This document shows positions 41,506 through 50,900 of a stretch of DNA of 64,000 nucleotides, piece after piece. The DNA is from JAAYDI01 sp052034005 (lineage in GTDB: Bacteria; Planctomycetota; Planctomycetia; Pirellulales; Pirellulaceae): assembly GCA_052034005.1 (NCBI GenBank), contig JBPOJB010000005.1, positions 1 through 64,000 of the forward strand, read 5' to 3'. Made by a program: the position numbers and the translations under genes. The stretch's first letter is position 1. Each line of letters begins with the position of its first letter. The notes under the pieces are model-generated. The model searched no databases. It was not told the origin of the DNA and worked only from the letters and a program-made list of their open reading frames with translations.

Positions 41506-42798
41506 CTACTTCGGATCCGCGGGCTGGTTGTCCGAGATGATGGCGGCGTCGCCGATCTGGTTGGCGATCGTCACCCCACGGACCCCGTTGTTCCCCGTGA
41601 TGATGGCGTGCTGGAGCCCCTGGCCCAACAGGATCGACGGCTCAGGCGTGGCGAAGCTGCATCCCTGGACCTGGAGCTTCCCGCCATCCGCTTCCACCAG
41701 TGCCTTTCCGGGATTGTCCGGACGACCGCTGCTGAAGTAGCAGTTGCTCAGCGAGACGAAGCTCTTGCTGTGCGACACGACGTTCTGGACGGCTGGGCCC
41801 CAGAACGCGCAGTTCTGGAGCCGCACCGACCCGGAGCAGGTCGGGTTGATGACAACCTCCACGGGGTTCACGCCGTTAAACGCGACGAACTGGCCGTTCG
41901 TGATCAGCAGGCCCATCGGCTGAATCTCGTCCACGACGATGCACCGATTGACGGCATCCGCGCCGATTCCACAGAGTTGACCGTTCATCGCTCCATTCTG
42001 GGTGGCAATGAAGCGGTAGCCGATGTTGGCCGGGAAAATAAACGTGTTGGTGACGTACTCCCAATCGGTGCGCGCAAACACGAACCCCTCGCAGTGCTCC
42101 CACATGTACGCGTAGACCTTCTCCGCATCGCCGCCGATCTGCGGAGAGGTCCACCAGTGGCAATGCCACTGCACATTCTCGATCCGCCCGATGTCCGTAC
42201 AGTTGTCCAGCCAGATCCCGCGGCGCAGGACGCAGCCGCAGACGCTGCGGATTCGATGCCGCACGTTCGGCTCGGGACCGATCTTGATGCCGTTGTAGCT
42301 GTTGATCAGCGTGACATTCTCGACCGTGTTATCGAAGCCTTGCAGATGGCACGTCCAGGCATAGGGATGAATGTCGTTGGGTTTCTGGTCGGGGTAAAAG
42401 ACGGTCAGTCCCTGCACCGTCGCGGAATTCCCCAGCTCAAACAGCGCCGGGCCGTCCTCGTCGTCTCGGCCGCCGGTGGCCAGGATCACGGTGCCGACCA
42501 GCGGCGCAATGGAGACAGGGGCCTGGTTCGACCCGACCAGGGCCACGCCTTCGGGGATCTGGAGGCTGCCGGCCACCAGGAACTTGCCCGCCGGGAGCCG
42601 CACCGTGCCGCCCTGCCGGCCGGCCGCGTCCAGCGCCTTCTGAATCGCGGCGGTGTCGTCCGATATGCCGTCCGCCTTGACGCCCAGCGCCGCCAGGTCC
42701 GGCTCATCCTTGGGAACCACGGCCGTCTGGGCCATGGCCGCTTGGGACAGAATCGATACGGCCAGAATCGACTGGAGGATTCGCACTGTGTAGCGCAT
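41506..42798 (-). CDS. exported pectate-lyase-like right-handed beta-helix protein
   Basis: This 430-residue protein starts at ATG 42798 (GGGAGACG upstream) with a signal peptide (LQSILAVSILSQAAMAQ). It opens with GVKADGISDDTAAIQKALDA and GGTVRLPAGKFLVAGSLQI, the hallmark of the Pectate_lyase_3/GH28-like superfamily. The rest follows beta-helix coil patterns such as ALFELGNSATVQGLTV and NVTLINSYNGIKIGPEP, ending with IITGNNGVRGVTI. Cys and Trp content is high in the middle coils. No polygalacturonase catalytic triad (NTD/DD/GHG) is evident, so a lyase or binding role is possible. It is monocistronic and converges with the 36064-type gene end. Confidence 0.82.
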   Translation of the reverse strand: MRYTVRILQSILAVSILSQAAMAQTAVVPKDEPDLAALGVKADGISDDTAAIQKALDAAGRQGGTVRLPAGKFLVAGSLQIPEGVALVGSNQAPVSIAPLVGTVILATGGRDDEDGPALFELGNSATVQGLTVFYPDQKPNDIHPYAWTCHLQGFDNTVENVTLINSYNGIKIGPEPNVRHRIRSVCGCVLRRGIWLDNCTDIGRIENVQWHCHWWTSPQIGGDAEKVYAYMWEHCEGFVFARTDWEYVTNTFIFPANIGYRFIATQNGAMNGQLCGIGADAVNRCIVVDEIQPMGLLITNGQFVAFNGVNPVEVVINPTCSGSVRLQNCAFWGPAVQNVVSHSKSFVSLSNCYFSSGRPDNPGKALVEADGGKLQVQGCSFATPEPSILLGQGLQHAIITGNNGVRGVTIANQIGDAAIISDNQPADPK

Positions 42799-43046
42799 GT
42801 TCGTCTCCCGTGTCCCAGTTCCCGGAAATGCCACGACCTCGGAGCCCCATTCTAATGCCCTCCGCGCGCCCCTTGAACCCGCATGCCGCCACTGTCCACG
42901 CGGCCTCCAGCCTGCGGCCCGTTTCCACCGCGTGGCGCGTCGCCCACCAAGGCCGCCGACCCCGCTCCCCGCCTACGATCGGCCGACAGGGCTTGGACGA
43001 CGGTCCGCCGGCAAAATGGTATAATCCTACGCACAGGAGGCCCCCA

Positions 43047-43511
43047 ATGGACTACACCCAACTCATCAACGACTACTGTGCCGGCCCCGCGAAGCTCCGC
43101 AGGGCCGTCGATGGGATGACTGCCGAACAAATCGACGCCCGCCCGATCCCCGGCCGGTGGTCCACCAAGGAAGTCATCTGCCATATCGCGGATTTCGAAC
43201 TCATCTATGCGGACCGCTTGAAACGCGTCATCGCCGAAACCGGACCGACGCTGTTCGGCGGCGATCCGGACCTGTTCGCCGCCCGGCTGGCCTATGACCT
43301 GCGTGACGTGGAGGTTGAGCTGACGCTGATCGAGGCCGTGCGGAGACAGGTGGAACCGATCCTGCGCTCGCTCAAGCCCGAGGGTTTCCAGCGCGCGGGC
43401 AACCACTCGGAAGCCGGGCCGATCACGCTCGAGAGACTGCTCGCCAACATCACCGATCATATCCCGCATCATATCGCGTTCATCGACGAGAAACGGGCGG
43501 CATTGTCGTGA
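43047..43511 (+). CDS. DinB/YfiT-like four-helix metal-binding protein
   Basis: This 154-residue protein follows AGGAGG by 5 nt. It has the DinB fold: GRWSTKEVICHIADFELI places the first metal-binding His, and LANITDHIPHHIAFI the other two. Members are putative metal-dependent hydrolases or thiol transferases; the specific role is unknown. It is monocistronic, with repeat palindromes after its stop. Confidence 0.85.
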   Translation: MDYTQLINDYCAGPAKLRRAVDGMTAEQIDARPIPGRWSTKEVICHIADFELIYADRLKRVIAETGPTLFGGDPDLFAARLAYDLRDVEVELTLIEAVRRQVEPILRSLKPEGFQRAGNHSEAGPITLERLLANITDHIPHHIAFIDEKRAALS

Positions 43512-43589
43512 GCCCTGCGCGGCGAGCAGGTCGAGATCGACGCCAAGGGGGCGCTGGTCAGACGATCAGAAGCAGATGCTCTCCACCCC

Positions 43590-43680
43590 CCCTGCCCCCC
43601 CCCGTTGCAAGGGGGGGAGAATTATTTCGCCGTGCCAAATGCAACTTCCCCCTTGTAAAGGGGGAATCGAGGGGGGTCTA
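43590..43680. repeat. C-tract/G-tract palindromic repeats, REP-like
   Basis: TTCCCCCTT-GTA-AAGGGGGAA at 43646-43666, followed by TCGAGGGGGGTC, closely resembles 38909-38940. A second imperfect inverted C/G run is centred near 43606 (CCGTTGCAAGGGGGGG). An AGAAGCAGA word (43568) precedes them, as it accompanies the copy near 38955. Confidence 0.75.
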
Positions 43681-43712
43681 AGCATGAGCACGATTTGCAA
43701 CCCGGCGTGGAC

Positions 43713-44285
43713 TCAAGTCCCGCCGGCAGCCGCGTGTCGAACCCGCCTCAGCGCCCACTCATCTTTCACGAGCCGGTAGAACCGATGCGGCAGACCGGCA
43801 AACTCAATCTCTTTCTCGTACTGGAACCCGAGTCTCGCCATGACACGCTGGGAGGCGACATTTGTCGGCAATGTCCATGAGTCGATCTCGCTCAGCCCAA
43901 GCCGCTCGAACCCGAACCGCAGGCTCGCCTCGGCCATTTCTGTGGCGAAACCCTGGCTCCAGTGGTCCGACATGACGGCATAGGCGAGCCCGGCGACGTC
44001 TTTGCCATCGATCTGGTACGTCATCAAGCCACCTCGACCGATGAACTGGCCGTCTGCCCTGGCCCGGAATACCCAAAGGCCGAAGCCATGTTGGTCCCAG
44101 TGGTCGCTGCAGCGTTGAATGTGCCTCCGGGTCGCCTCCTCCGTCATTACGTTGCCGTCTGCCGAAAGTGTCTTCATGACCAGTGGATCGCTGTGGAGGC
44201 ACTGGATGTCGGGGAAATGCGCCAGCGTAATTCGTTGGGCGTTCAGTCGAGTCGTCGAAAACTGGTCCATCGATCTTTCAATCAT
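43713..44285 (-). CDS. GNAT family N-acetyltransferase (RimJ/RimL type)
   Basis: This 190-residue protein starts at ATG 44285 with GGGAAG close upstream; a second ATG at 44270 is possible. It follows the RimJ/RimL acetyltransferase pattern: TTRLNAQRITLAHFPD, then GFGLWVFRARADGQFIGRGG, AYAVMSDHWSQGFATEMAEA with the acetyl-CoA-binding loop, and LPTNVASQRVMARLGFQYE. The acceptor is unknown. It lies 56 nt downstream of btuD on the same strand and could be read through from the B12 operon. Confidence 0.85.
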   Translation of the reverse strand: MIERSMDQFSTTRLNAQRITLAHFPDIQCLHSDPLVMKTLSADGNVMTEEATRRHIQRCSDHWDQHGFGLWVFRARADGQFIGRGGLMTYQIDGKDVAGLAYAVMSDHWSQGFATEMAEASLRFGFERLGLSEIDSWTLPTNVASQRVMARLGFQYEKEIEFAGLPHRFYRLVKDEWALRRVRHAAAGGT

Positions 44286-44341
44286 TTCTTCCCTGTTGCA
44301 AAGAGCAGAGTGTCTGCAACCTGACCCGGTCGCTTCGCTGT

Positions 44342-45166
44342 TCAGCCATCGTCCACCTGCGGCATCTCCGGAGGGGCTGCCCGCGCGGGCCGGTTGGGCA
44401 ACGCGAACACCAGGCCGTCCGGCCGTATCGCCGCAACCTGTACGCCGAACACCTGCTCGACGTGATCCGGACAGAGCGTCACCTCGGGCGTGCCTTCGGC
44501 CACCAGCTTGCCTCGGTCCAGGAGCAGGACATGTGTGCCGATCCGTCGGGCGGCGTTCAGATCGTGCATGGCGGCCACGACCGTCTTGTCCTGCAGCGCA
44601 AACTGCCGCAGCAATCCCAGCACTTCCAACTCGTGCAGCACGTCCAGGCTGGAGGTGGGTTCGTCCAGCAACAGCGTGGGCGCTTCGGTGGCCAGGCAGC
44701 GCGCCAGCAACACGCGCTGTTTCTCTCCCCCCGAGAGCTCCGTGACCGGCCGATCGGCAAGGTCCTGAACCGCAGTCTGCCGCATCGCCCACGCGATGAC
44801 CTGCTGGTCGCGATCACCCAGGCACTGGAACCGTCCCAAGTGCGGATTGCGCCCCATGGCGACGACCTCCCGCACTGGAAATGAGAACGCCAGGCCGGCA
44901 TTCTGAGGCAACAAGCAGACTGCGCGGGCGATCTGTCGCCGGGAGAGTCGGCTGAGCGGTTCGCCGCCGACCTCGATGTGGCCGCCCTGCACGTCGACCT
45001 GTCCGGCCAGCGCGCGGAGCAACGTCGACTTGCCGGCTCCGTTGGGGCCGACCAGCGCGACCAGGCACCCGCGCGGGATGCGGGCGCTGATGCCGCGCAG
45101 AACCTCGGCGCCCGCCAGGCGGACGCGCACATCGGTCAATGCCATCGCGGGAGTCGCGCCGCTCAC
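44342..45166 (-). CDS. btuD: vitamin B12 ABC transporter ATP-binding protein
   Basis: This is a 274-residue protein. Start GTG 45166 overlaps the permease stop by 4 nt; ATG 45145 is an alternative. Walker A GPNGAGKSTL, Q-loop LLPQNAGLAF, signature LSGGEKQRVLLAR, Walker B LLLDEPTSSLDV and the switch His in AAMHDLN are all intact. It is the BtuD/FhuC/HmuV type that powers iron-siderophore, heme or cobalamin uptake. The cobalamin riboswitch upstream of the operon makes B12 or a corrinoid the likely substrate. The frame continues far upstream in another phase of the permease gene, which is fortuitous. Confidence 0.9.
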   Translation of the reverse strand: MSGATPAMALTDVRVRLAGAEVLRGISARIPRGCLVALVGPNGAGKSTLLRALAGQVDVQGGHIEVGGEPLSRLSRRQIARAVCLLPQNAGLAFSFPVREVVAMGRNPHLGRFQCLGDRDQQVIAWAMRQTAVQDLADRPVTELSGGEKQRVLLARCLATEAPTLLLDEPTSSLDVLHELEVLGLLRQFALQDKTVVAAMHDLNAARRIGTHVLLLDRGKLVAEGTPEVTLCPDHVEQVFGVQVAAIRPDGLVFALPNRPARAAPPEMPQVDDG

Positions 45167-46230
45167 AGGTGCAGAGCCTTGTTTCGATGCTGGATCAACA
45201 AGAACAGGAAGAACGGCGCTCCAAGCGCGCCGGTCACGATCCCCAGACGGAGTTCGGCAGGCGCCACGCTCCGCACCACCGTGTCCGTCACGACGAGAAA
45301 CAGCGCGCCGCCCAGCAGGCTGGCGGGGACCAGAACTCGATGGTCCGGCCCCACGAGCATCCGCAGGAAATGCGGGACCAGCAACCCCACGAACCCGATC
45401 AGCCCGCTGACGGCAACCGCGGCCCCCGTGGCGAGCGACGTCAGCAGCAGCAGGCTGAGCTTCAATCGCGACGTGTCCACACCCAGGGTCCGCGCCTGCT
45501 CCTCGCCCAGGAGCATGATATTCAGCTCCCGGAGAAAGAAGATGCTGCCCGCGACCGCGATCCCCGTCGGTGCCGCGACAATCGCCAGATGCTCCCAGCG
45601 CCGCGCGTCCAGGCCGCCGAGGCTCCAGAACAGGATCTCCGTCGCGGCCCGCCACTGGTCCCGGGCGCTGAGGACCAGAAGGAACGACGTGGCCGAGCCT
45701 GCCAGGGCCGACATCGCGATCCCCGCCAGCAACAGGGTGGCCAGCGGCGTGTCGCCTTGATAGGAGGCCAGCGCATAGACGACGAGCATCGTGGCCAACG
45801 CGCCGGCAAACGCGCAGGCCGGGAGCGTCCAGACCGAATAGGCGGCCCAGCCCGACGCGAGACACAAGACCGCCCCGAACGCACCGCCCGAACTGACCCC
45901 CAGAATCCCCGGGCTGGCCAGCGGGTTGCGGAACAGCCCCTGCATCACCGCGCCCGCGAACGCCAGCCCGGCGCCCACCACGGCACCGACCAACACGCGC
46001 GGCGCCCGCACATGCCAGACAATGGCTTCCTCCTGGGGCGACCACGCCGGCTCCGGCAAAGAACCCCGCGCCAGCCCGGTCGCGGCCACGCCGTGATGCC
46101 ACAGGATCTGAAAGGTCCTCACCGGATGGATCGGGTGCGAACCGACCGAGATGGCCATCAGGACGACGAGCGCGCAGAGCGGCACGGCCACGGCACCTGC
46201 CCTCACCATTCCACGCCGGCTATTGCCCAT
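45163..46230 (-). CDS. btuC: vitamin B12 ABC transporter permease (FecCD family)
   Basis: This 355-residue protein starts at ATG 46230, which overlaps the end of the binding-protein gene by 11 nt. It has about ten membrane helices and the FecCD signatures RAPRVLVGAVVGAGLAFAGA, MQGLFRNPLASPGILGVSSG, and FVGLLVPHFLRMLVGPDHR. Translational coupling with both neighbours fits a three-gene importer. The helix-rich C-terminus (APFFLFLLIQHRNK) is typical. Confidence 0.92.
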   Translation of the reverse strand: MGNSRRGMVRAGAVAVPLCALVVLMAISVGSHPIHPVRTFQILWHHGVAATGLARGSLPEPAWSPQEEAIVWHVRAPRVLVGAVVGAGLAFAGAVMQGLFRNPLASPGILGVSSGGAFGAVLCLASGWAAYSVWTLPACAFAGALATMLVVYALASYQGDTPLATLLLAGIAMSALAGSATSFLLVLSARDQWRAATEILFWSLGGLDARRWEHLAIVAAPTGIAVAGSIFFLRELNIMLLGEEQARTLGVDTSRLKLSLLLLTSLATGAAVAVSGLIGFVGLLVPHFLRMLVGPDHRVLVPASLLGGALFLVVTDTVVRSVAPAELRLGIVTGALGAPFFLFLLIQHRNKALHL

Positions 46231-47242
46231 CGGAGAATCTGTCCGGATACGCCTGCCGTGCCAAGTCGACGACCGCATCGGCAATGTGGTGCGACACGCT
46301 CGACAACAAACGGTCTTCAATCACCAGTAACCGCCGCTCTCGGATCGCCTTCAGAGGGCTCAGCGCAGGGTTCTCCAGCAGCCACGCCAGCTCGGACTCC
46401 CCGTCGTGAGCCGATGCCGGGACCACCAGCAGGTCCGGGTCCAGCCCCAGCACCCGTTCCTCCGACACCTGGAGAAAACCCCTCAAACCATGCTCGGCCG
46501 CCGCGTTGCGCAGACCGGCCGCTTCCAACACGGAGGTCTGCACCGTTCCCACGCCTGCCACCCACCCGCTGCGGCCGTAAACCAGTGCGCTCGGCCACTG
46601 CGCGCGAGCAGGCAGCCGGGCCGTGACCGAAGCCAGCTTGTCGTCCAGCGCGCGGATCAACCGTTCCGCCTCATCGTCGGCGCCCACGGCCCAACCCACC
46701 GTCCGCACGTTGTCTCGGATATCCGCCAGGCTATCCAAGCAGCGCAGAACATAGACGGGAACGCCCGAATCGGCCAGCAGCGAACGCGTGTCCGCGCGAT
46801 TGTAGCTGGCCAGAAAACACAGGTCCGGTTCCAGCGCGATGATCGATTCGACGTCGGCGCCCACGAAATGCTTCACGCAACCGACCTGATCCGCGATCAG
46901 GCTCCTGTCCGTGGTGGCCAGCTCGGAGAACGCCGCGATACGGCGCGGCTCAACCAGGTCCCACAAGATCTCGTCGGTCGCCAAGGTCACCGAGACAATG
47001 CGTTGCGGTGGTCCGGCGAGGACGAGCTGCCGGGCCTGCTTCCCGTCCGGAAACCGCTCCACCAGCGTGCGCGGCCAACTCCGATCGCCTGCCACCTGCT
47101 GGGCGGGCAGGTGCGCTGGAAGCGGAAGATGCCAGGCCCAGATTCCCATCGCGGCCAGACCGACCACGATGCACGCCCACACGAACCACGCCGGACCTCG
47201 CCTGATCGACGGTCCCTCCGTCAACGGGCCGCCGCGGGGCAT
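46220..47242 (-). CDS. btuF: vitamin B12 ABC transporter substrate-binding protein
   Basis: This 340-residue protein starts at ATG 47242 (AGGAG upstream). Residues about 18-38 are a membrane anchor or uncleaved signal (WFVWACIVVGLAAMGIWAW). The binding domain follows class III periplasmic proteins: RIVSVTLATDEILWDL, VGADVESIIALEPDLCFL, and the C-terminal DRLLSSVSHHIADAV. It should deliver corrinoids to BtuCD. No lipobox cysteine is obvious, so anchoring is by the N-terminal helix. It is the first gene of the operon. Confidence 0.88.
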   Translation of the reverse strand: MPRGGPLTEGPSIRRGPAWFVWACIVVGLAAMGIWAWHLPLPAHLPAQQVAGDRSWPRTLVERFPDGKQARQLVLAGPPQRIVSVTLATDEILWDLVEPRRIAAFSELATTDRSLIADQVGCVKHFVGADVESIIALEPDLCFLASYNRADTRSLLADSGVPVYVLRCLDSLADIRDNVRTVGWAVGADDEAERLIRALDDKLASVTARLPARAQWPSALVYGRSGWVAGVGTVQTSVLEAAGLRNAAAEHGLRGFLQVSEERVLGLDPDLLVVPASAHDGESELAWLLENPALSPLKAIRERRLLVIEDRLLSSVSHHIADAVVDLARQAYPDRFSDGQ

Positions 47243-47314
47243 CTCACCGTCTCCTCGAGCTGAGAGGCACTTCATCTTGCGCGGCTCGTCCCCCGCGAGA
47301 CATTCGCAATTCAG

Positions 47315-47490
47315 CGCTGGTAGGTCTTCTGACTGCCGAGCCGCCAGCATCCCGGCCTTCTCGTCGCGCACGGCGACAATGGCGAGAGAGTCGGAGGCGG
47401 CGTTCGCACTCGGTTACAGCGGCGGGGACCGTCCCGGATTCGCACCGGGTTCCCTGTTCGTCGGCTCAGGACACATTTGAAACCGACCAC
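47315..47490 (-). ncRNA. cobalamin riboswitch
   Basis: Read on the minus strand, the conserved core AGGGAACCCGGTGCGAATCC then GGACGGTCCCCGCCGCTGTA is followed by the B12 box AGTCAGAAGACCTACC near 47320-47335. These elements in order define the adenosylcobalamin-type riboswitch. It ends about 70 nt before btuF and should switch off the operon when cobalamin is plentiful. Confidence 0.95.
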
Positions 47491-47508
47491 CAACGCACAA
47501 CGCGCCCG

Positions 47509-47537
47509 AATATAGGCGTGCTCCCCGCGCGTGTCAA
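47509..47537 (-). promoter_or_regulatory. near-consensus sigma70-type promoter of the btu operon
   Basis: On the minus strand TTGACA, a 17-bp spacer and TATATT place the transcription start just upstream of the riboswitch. Confidence 0.85.
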
Positions 47538-47963
47538 CCAATCGACCAGCGCGCCCGGACGGCATACGCCAGTGGAACGCGTGACCGGCCTGTCAGTTAC
47601 GTTGTTTCCCGAGCGTCACACTGCGCCGCCTCCTCTTGCCGCCCGGACTTAAGTGTCCATCGTCCCGGACCGGGCGTGATGGACGCCTCCCCAGGCCCCG
47701 ATAGAGGGATGGCTGCCCGAAAAAGATGACCCTTGCCACGACCTTGCGCGTTGAAAGGCGGGGGCCTGTAGCGTACGCTCATTAGTGAGACCCGCCTGGA
47801 ATCCAACCTACAAAACAGGCCTCGGTTTTGCCGCCAGTCGTCGGAGTCGCACTCCTTTTTGGTGCGCCTTTGCACGGGCCGGCGTGACGGTAACTGCCGG
47901 GACCTCTACATAATGCGGATGCTTATAGAATCTCACCATGGTTCATCCGCAAGGCGATGTGCG
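47538..47963. other. intergenic region between divergent btu operon and DUF1549 gene
   Basis: No gene is supported. CAAAAC and GTTTTG (47811-47830) form a 6-bp inverted repeat around an 8-nt centre. AT-rich TACATAAT near 47910 may be a minus-10 for the 47964 gene but lacks a clear minus-35. Confidence 0.4.
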
Positions 47964-50900
47964 ATGAGAATCAAGACGAGCTTGGCATTGGTGTCTGTTC
48001 TCGCGTTATGCACGTATGTCTCGGTGCGCGCCCAGGAGTCGTCCGCGCCGGCCGGGTCTGACGCGGAGTCTGCGGCGCGGGCCGCGTACGAAGCGGCCCG
48101 GAACGACGCGGCGGCGGCGGACGCGGCGCTCGTCCCGTTGAAGGCCGCCATGCAGGCGGCGGACGCGGCGTTCGCCGAAGCGAGCCAGACGGCCCAGGCG
48201 AAGCGGCAGCAAGCCACCGACGCCAAGAACCTGGCGGGCGAACCGGGTGTCAAGGAGTTGGAACAGGCCGAGGCCAACGTCCCGGCGGCCATCGAGGCGG
48301 TGACGGCGGCGGCCGAGGCGAAGCCCGCGCTGGAACAGGCGCTGGCCGACGCGAAGGCGGCCGCGCAGCCGTTGCAGGAAGCCTACAACGCGGCGGAGAA
48401 GGCGGCCAAGGAAGCGGAGGCGGCGGCCAAAGCGGCCGTCGATGCGGCCAACAGGATCGACGACGAGGCCAAGAAAGCCACGGCCCAGGCGACCGCCAAG
48501 CGCCGAGCGGCCGACACCGCCAAGTCCGTCCTGGCGCGGGCCCAACAGAGCGAACGGCAAGCGGCCGGACAAATCGACGCCGCCACGGCGAAGCTGGCCG
48601 AGCTCGAGGCGCAGAAGAAGGCGGCCGACGACGCGCTGGCAAACGCGACGGATCCGGCGGCCCAACAGAGTGCTCAGAAGCTCTCGGACGCGGCGGCTCA
48701 GAAGCTGGCCCGTACGACGGCCCAGTTGAAGATGGCTGAAGCCGCGCTGGCGAACGCCAAGAACCAGATCGCCACCGGCACCACAACCGCCGAGGCGGCC
48801 GAAGAAGCCGCCCAGGCCGCGGCCGCGGCTGCGGAGGAGATGAACCAGGTGGTCGCACAAGCGGCCGCCAAGCGCCAAGCCGTGGCGGACACCGCGGCCG
48901 CCTTGGCCCAGGCGCAGCAGGACCAGCAGGAGGCGCAAGTGGAGGCCGCGGCCGCCGCGCACCAGGCGGCGTTGGACGCGGCCAAGGAAATCCTCGAACT
49001 CGATGCCGCCAGCAAACAGGCAACCGACGACGCGACCGCCAAACGCGCCGCCGCCGAGGCGGCCAAGGCGGAACTCGCACCCGCCCAGCAGGCGCTCGAA
49101 CAGGCCGCGGTCCAGGCCAACGCCAACGCGCAAGAGCTGGCCAGGGCCGAAGCGCGGCGGGAAGCCGCCGAGCAGGGGCTGGCGAACCTGAAGGACCGGA
49201 TCGCAGCGGCCAAGGAATCCCACGTCGCCGACGAGCAGGCGGCCGTGGAGGCTGAGGCCGCGGCCGTTCCGTTGAAAGCGGAAGCGGAACGCACACGCGC
49301 CGAATACATGGCCGCGATGGATGTCGCCGACCAGAAACACGCGGCCGTCGAACAGGCCAAGGCGGCACTCTACCGACTGGTCGCCGCCCGGCAGGTCGCC
49401 AACCTGATGGAGAGCCCCGAACCGCCCCAGCCGGCCAACCAGATCGATGAGATCGTGTTCGCCAAGCTCCACGCGCTGGGAATCCAGCCGGCCCTCTGCT
49501 CCGACGCAGTGTTCGTCCGCCGCGCGTATCTGGATGTGACCGGCAGACTGCCGACCGCCGAAGACGCCAAGGCCTTCATCCAGGATGCCGACACCGGCAA
49601 ACGCGTCGCCCTGATCGATCGCCTGCTCGATCGGTCCGAACATGTCGATTACTGGGCGATGAAATGGTGTGATGTCCTGCGAGTCAAGGCGGAGTTTCCC
49701 GTCAAGGTCTGGCCGAACGCGGCGCAGGCCTATCACCGGTGGGTGTGGGAGTCCATCGCGCAGAACAAGCCGTACGACCAGTTCGTCCGCGAGCTGCTTA
49801 CATCCAGCGGCAGCAATTTTCGCGTCGGGTCCGTCAATTTCTATCGCGCCATCCAGGACAAGACTCCGGAAGGCATCGCCGCGGTCGCGGGATTGGCGTT
49901 CATGGGCACGCGGATCCATCTCTGGCCGGAAGACCGTCGTGCCGGCCTGGCCGTGTTCTTCTCGCAGGTCGGCTACAAGCCGACCAGCGAATGGAAAGAG
50001 GAGATCGTGTTCTGGGACCCGTTGCACTCGGCCAAGGTGCCCGGCAGCACCGCGCCGGGCGTGGACGACGTGGCCAAGGCAGTGACGCAGACCAATCTGA
50101 TTCCTCAAGCGCTGGCCGAGCCGTTGAGCGAAAACGGACCGCTCTCGACCGTCTTCCCGGACGGCAGCGCGGTGACGATCCCGCCCGACCGCGACCCGCG
50201 GGAGGTGTTTGCCGATTGGCTGATTCGCCCCGACAACCCCTGGTTCGCGCGAGCGATTGCCAACCGAACCTGGGCCTGGGCGATGGGACGCGGGATCATC
50301 CACGAGCCGGATGATATTCGGGACGACAATCCGCCCAGCAATCCGGAGCTGCTGGCCTGCCTGGAACACGAACTGGTTTCCAGCGGCTACGACCTGAAGC
50401 AGCTCAAACGACTGATCTTCACCTCGACCACGTACCAGTTCTCTTCGATCCCGAAGTCCCAGGCGCCCGAGGCGCGCGCCAACTTCGCCAACTATCTCTT
50501 GCGGCGCGTGGAGGGCGAGGTGTTGAACGACGCCCTGAACGAGATCACGGGCAGTACGGACCTGTACACCAGTGCGGTTCCGGAACCGTTCACTTATATC
50601 CCCAAGGAGATGGCGGCCGTGGAAGTGGCCGATGGCAGCATCACCAGTCCCTTCCTGACGCTGTTCGGCCGTTCCGCGCGGGCCACCGGGATGGAGAGCG
50701 AGCGCGTCAACGAACTGGCGTCATCCCAGTGGCTGTTCATGCTCAACTCGGCACAGATCCAGAACAAGCTGCAGAGCGGCCCGAAGCTCGCGGCGCTGGT
50801 TGCCGCCGGCGGCACCCCGCAGGAGATCGCCGAGCGGCTGTACCTGACCATCCTCTCGCGACTCCCCACCGAAGCCGACATCACGGCCACGGAGGAGTAT

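Noticed and set aside
44342..46102. One long frame that would fuse extra N-terminal sequence to the B12 ATPase
   Set aside because: The upstream part is the permease gene read in another phase; the ATPase family begins at the MALTDVRVRLAG region and GTG 45166 gives the normal overlap.
48006..50369. 787-codon minus-strand frame opposite the coiled-coil DUF1549 gene
   Set aside because: Leu/Gly/Arg-rich complement of Ala-rich heptads; no plausible protein.
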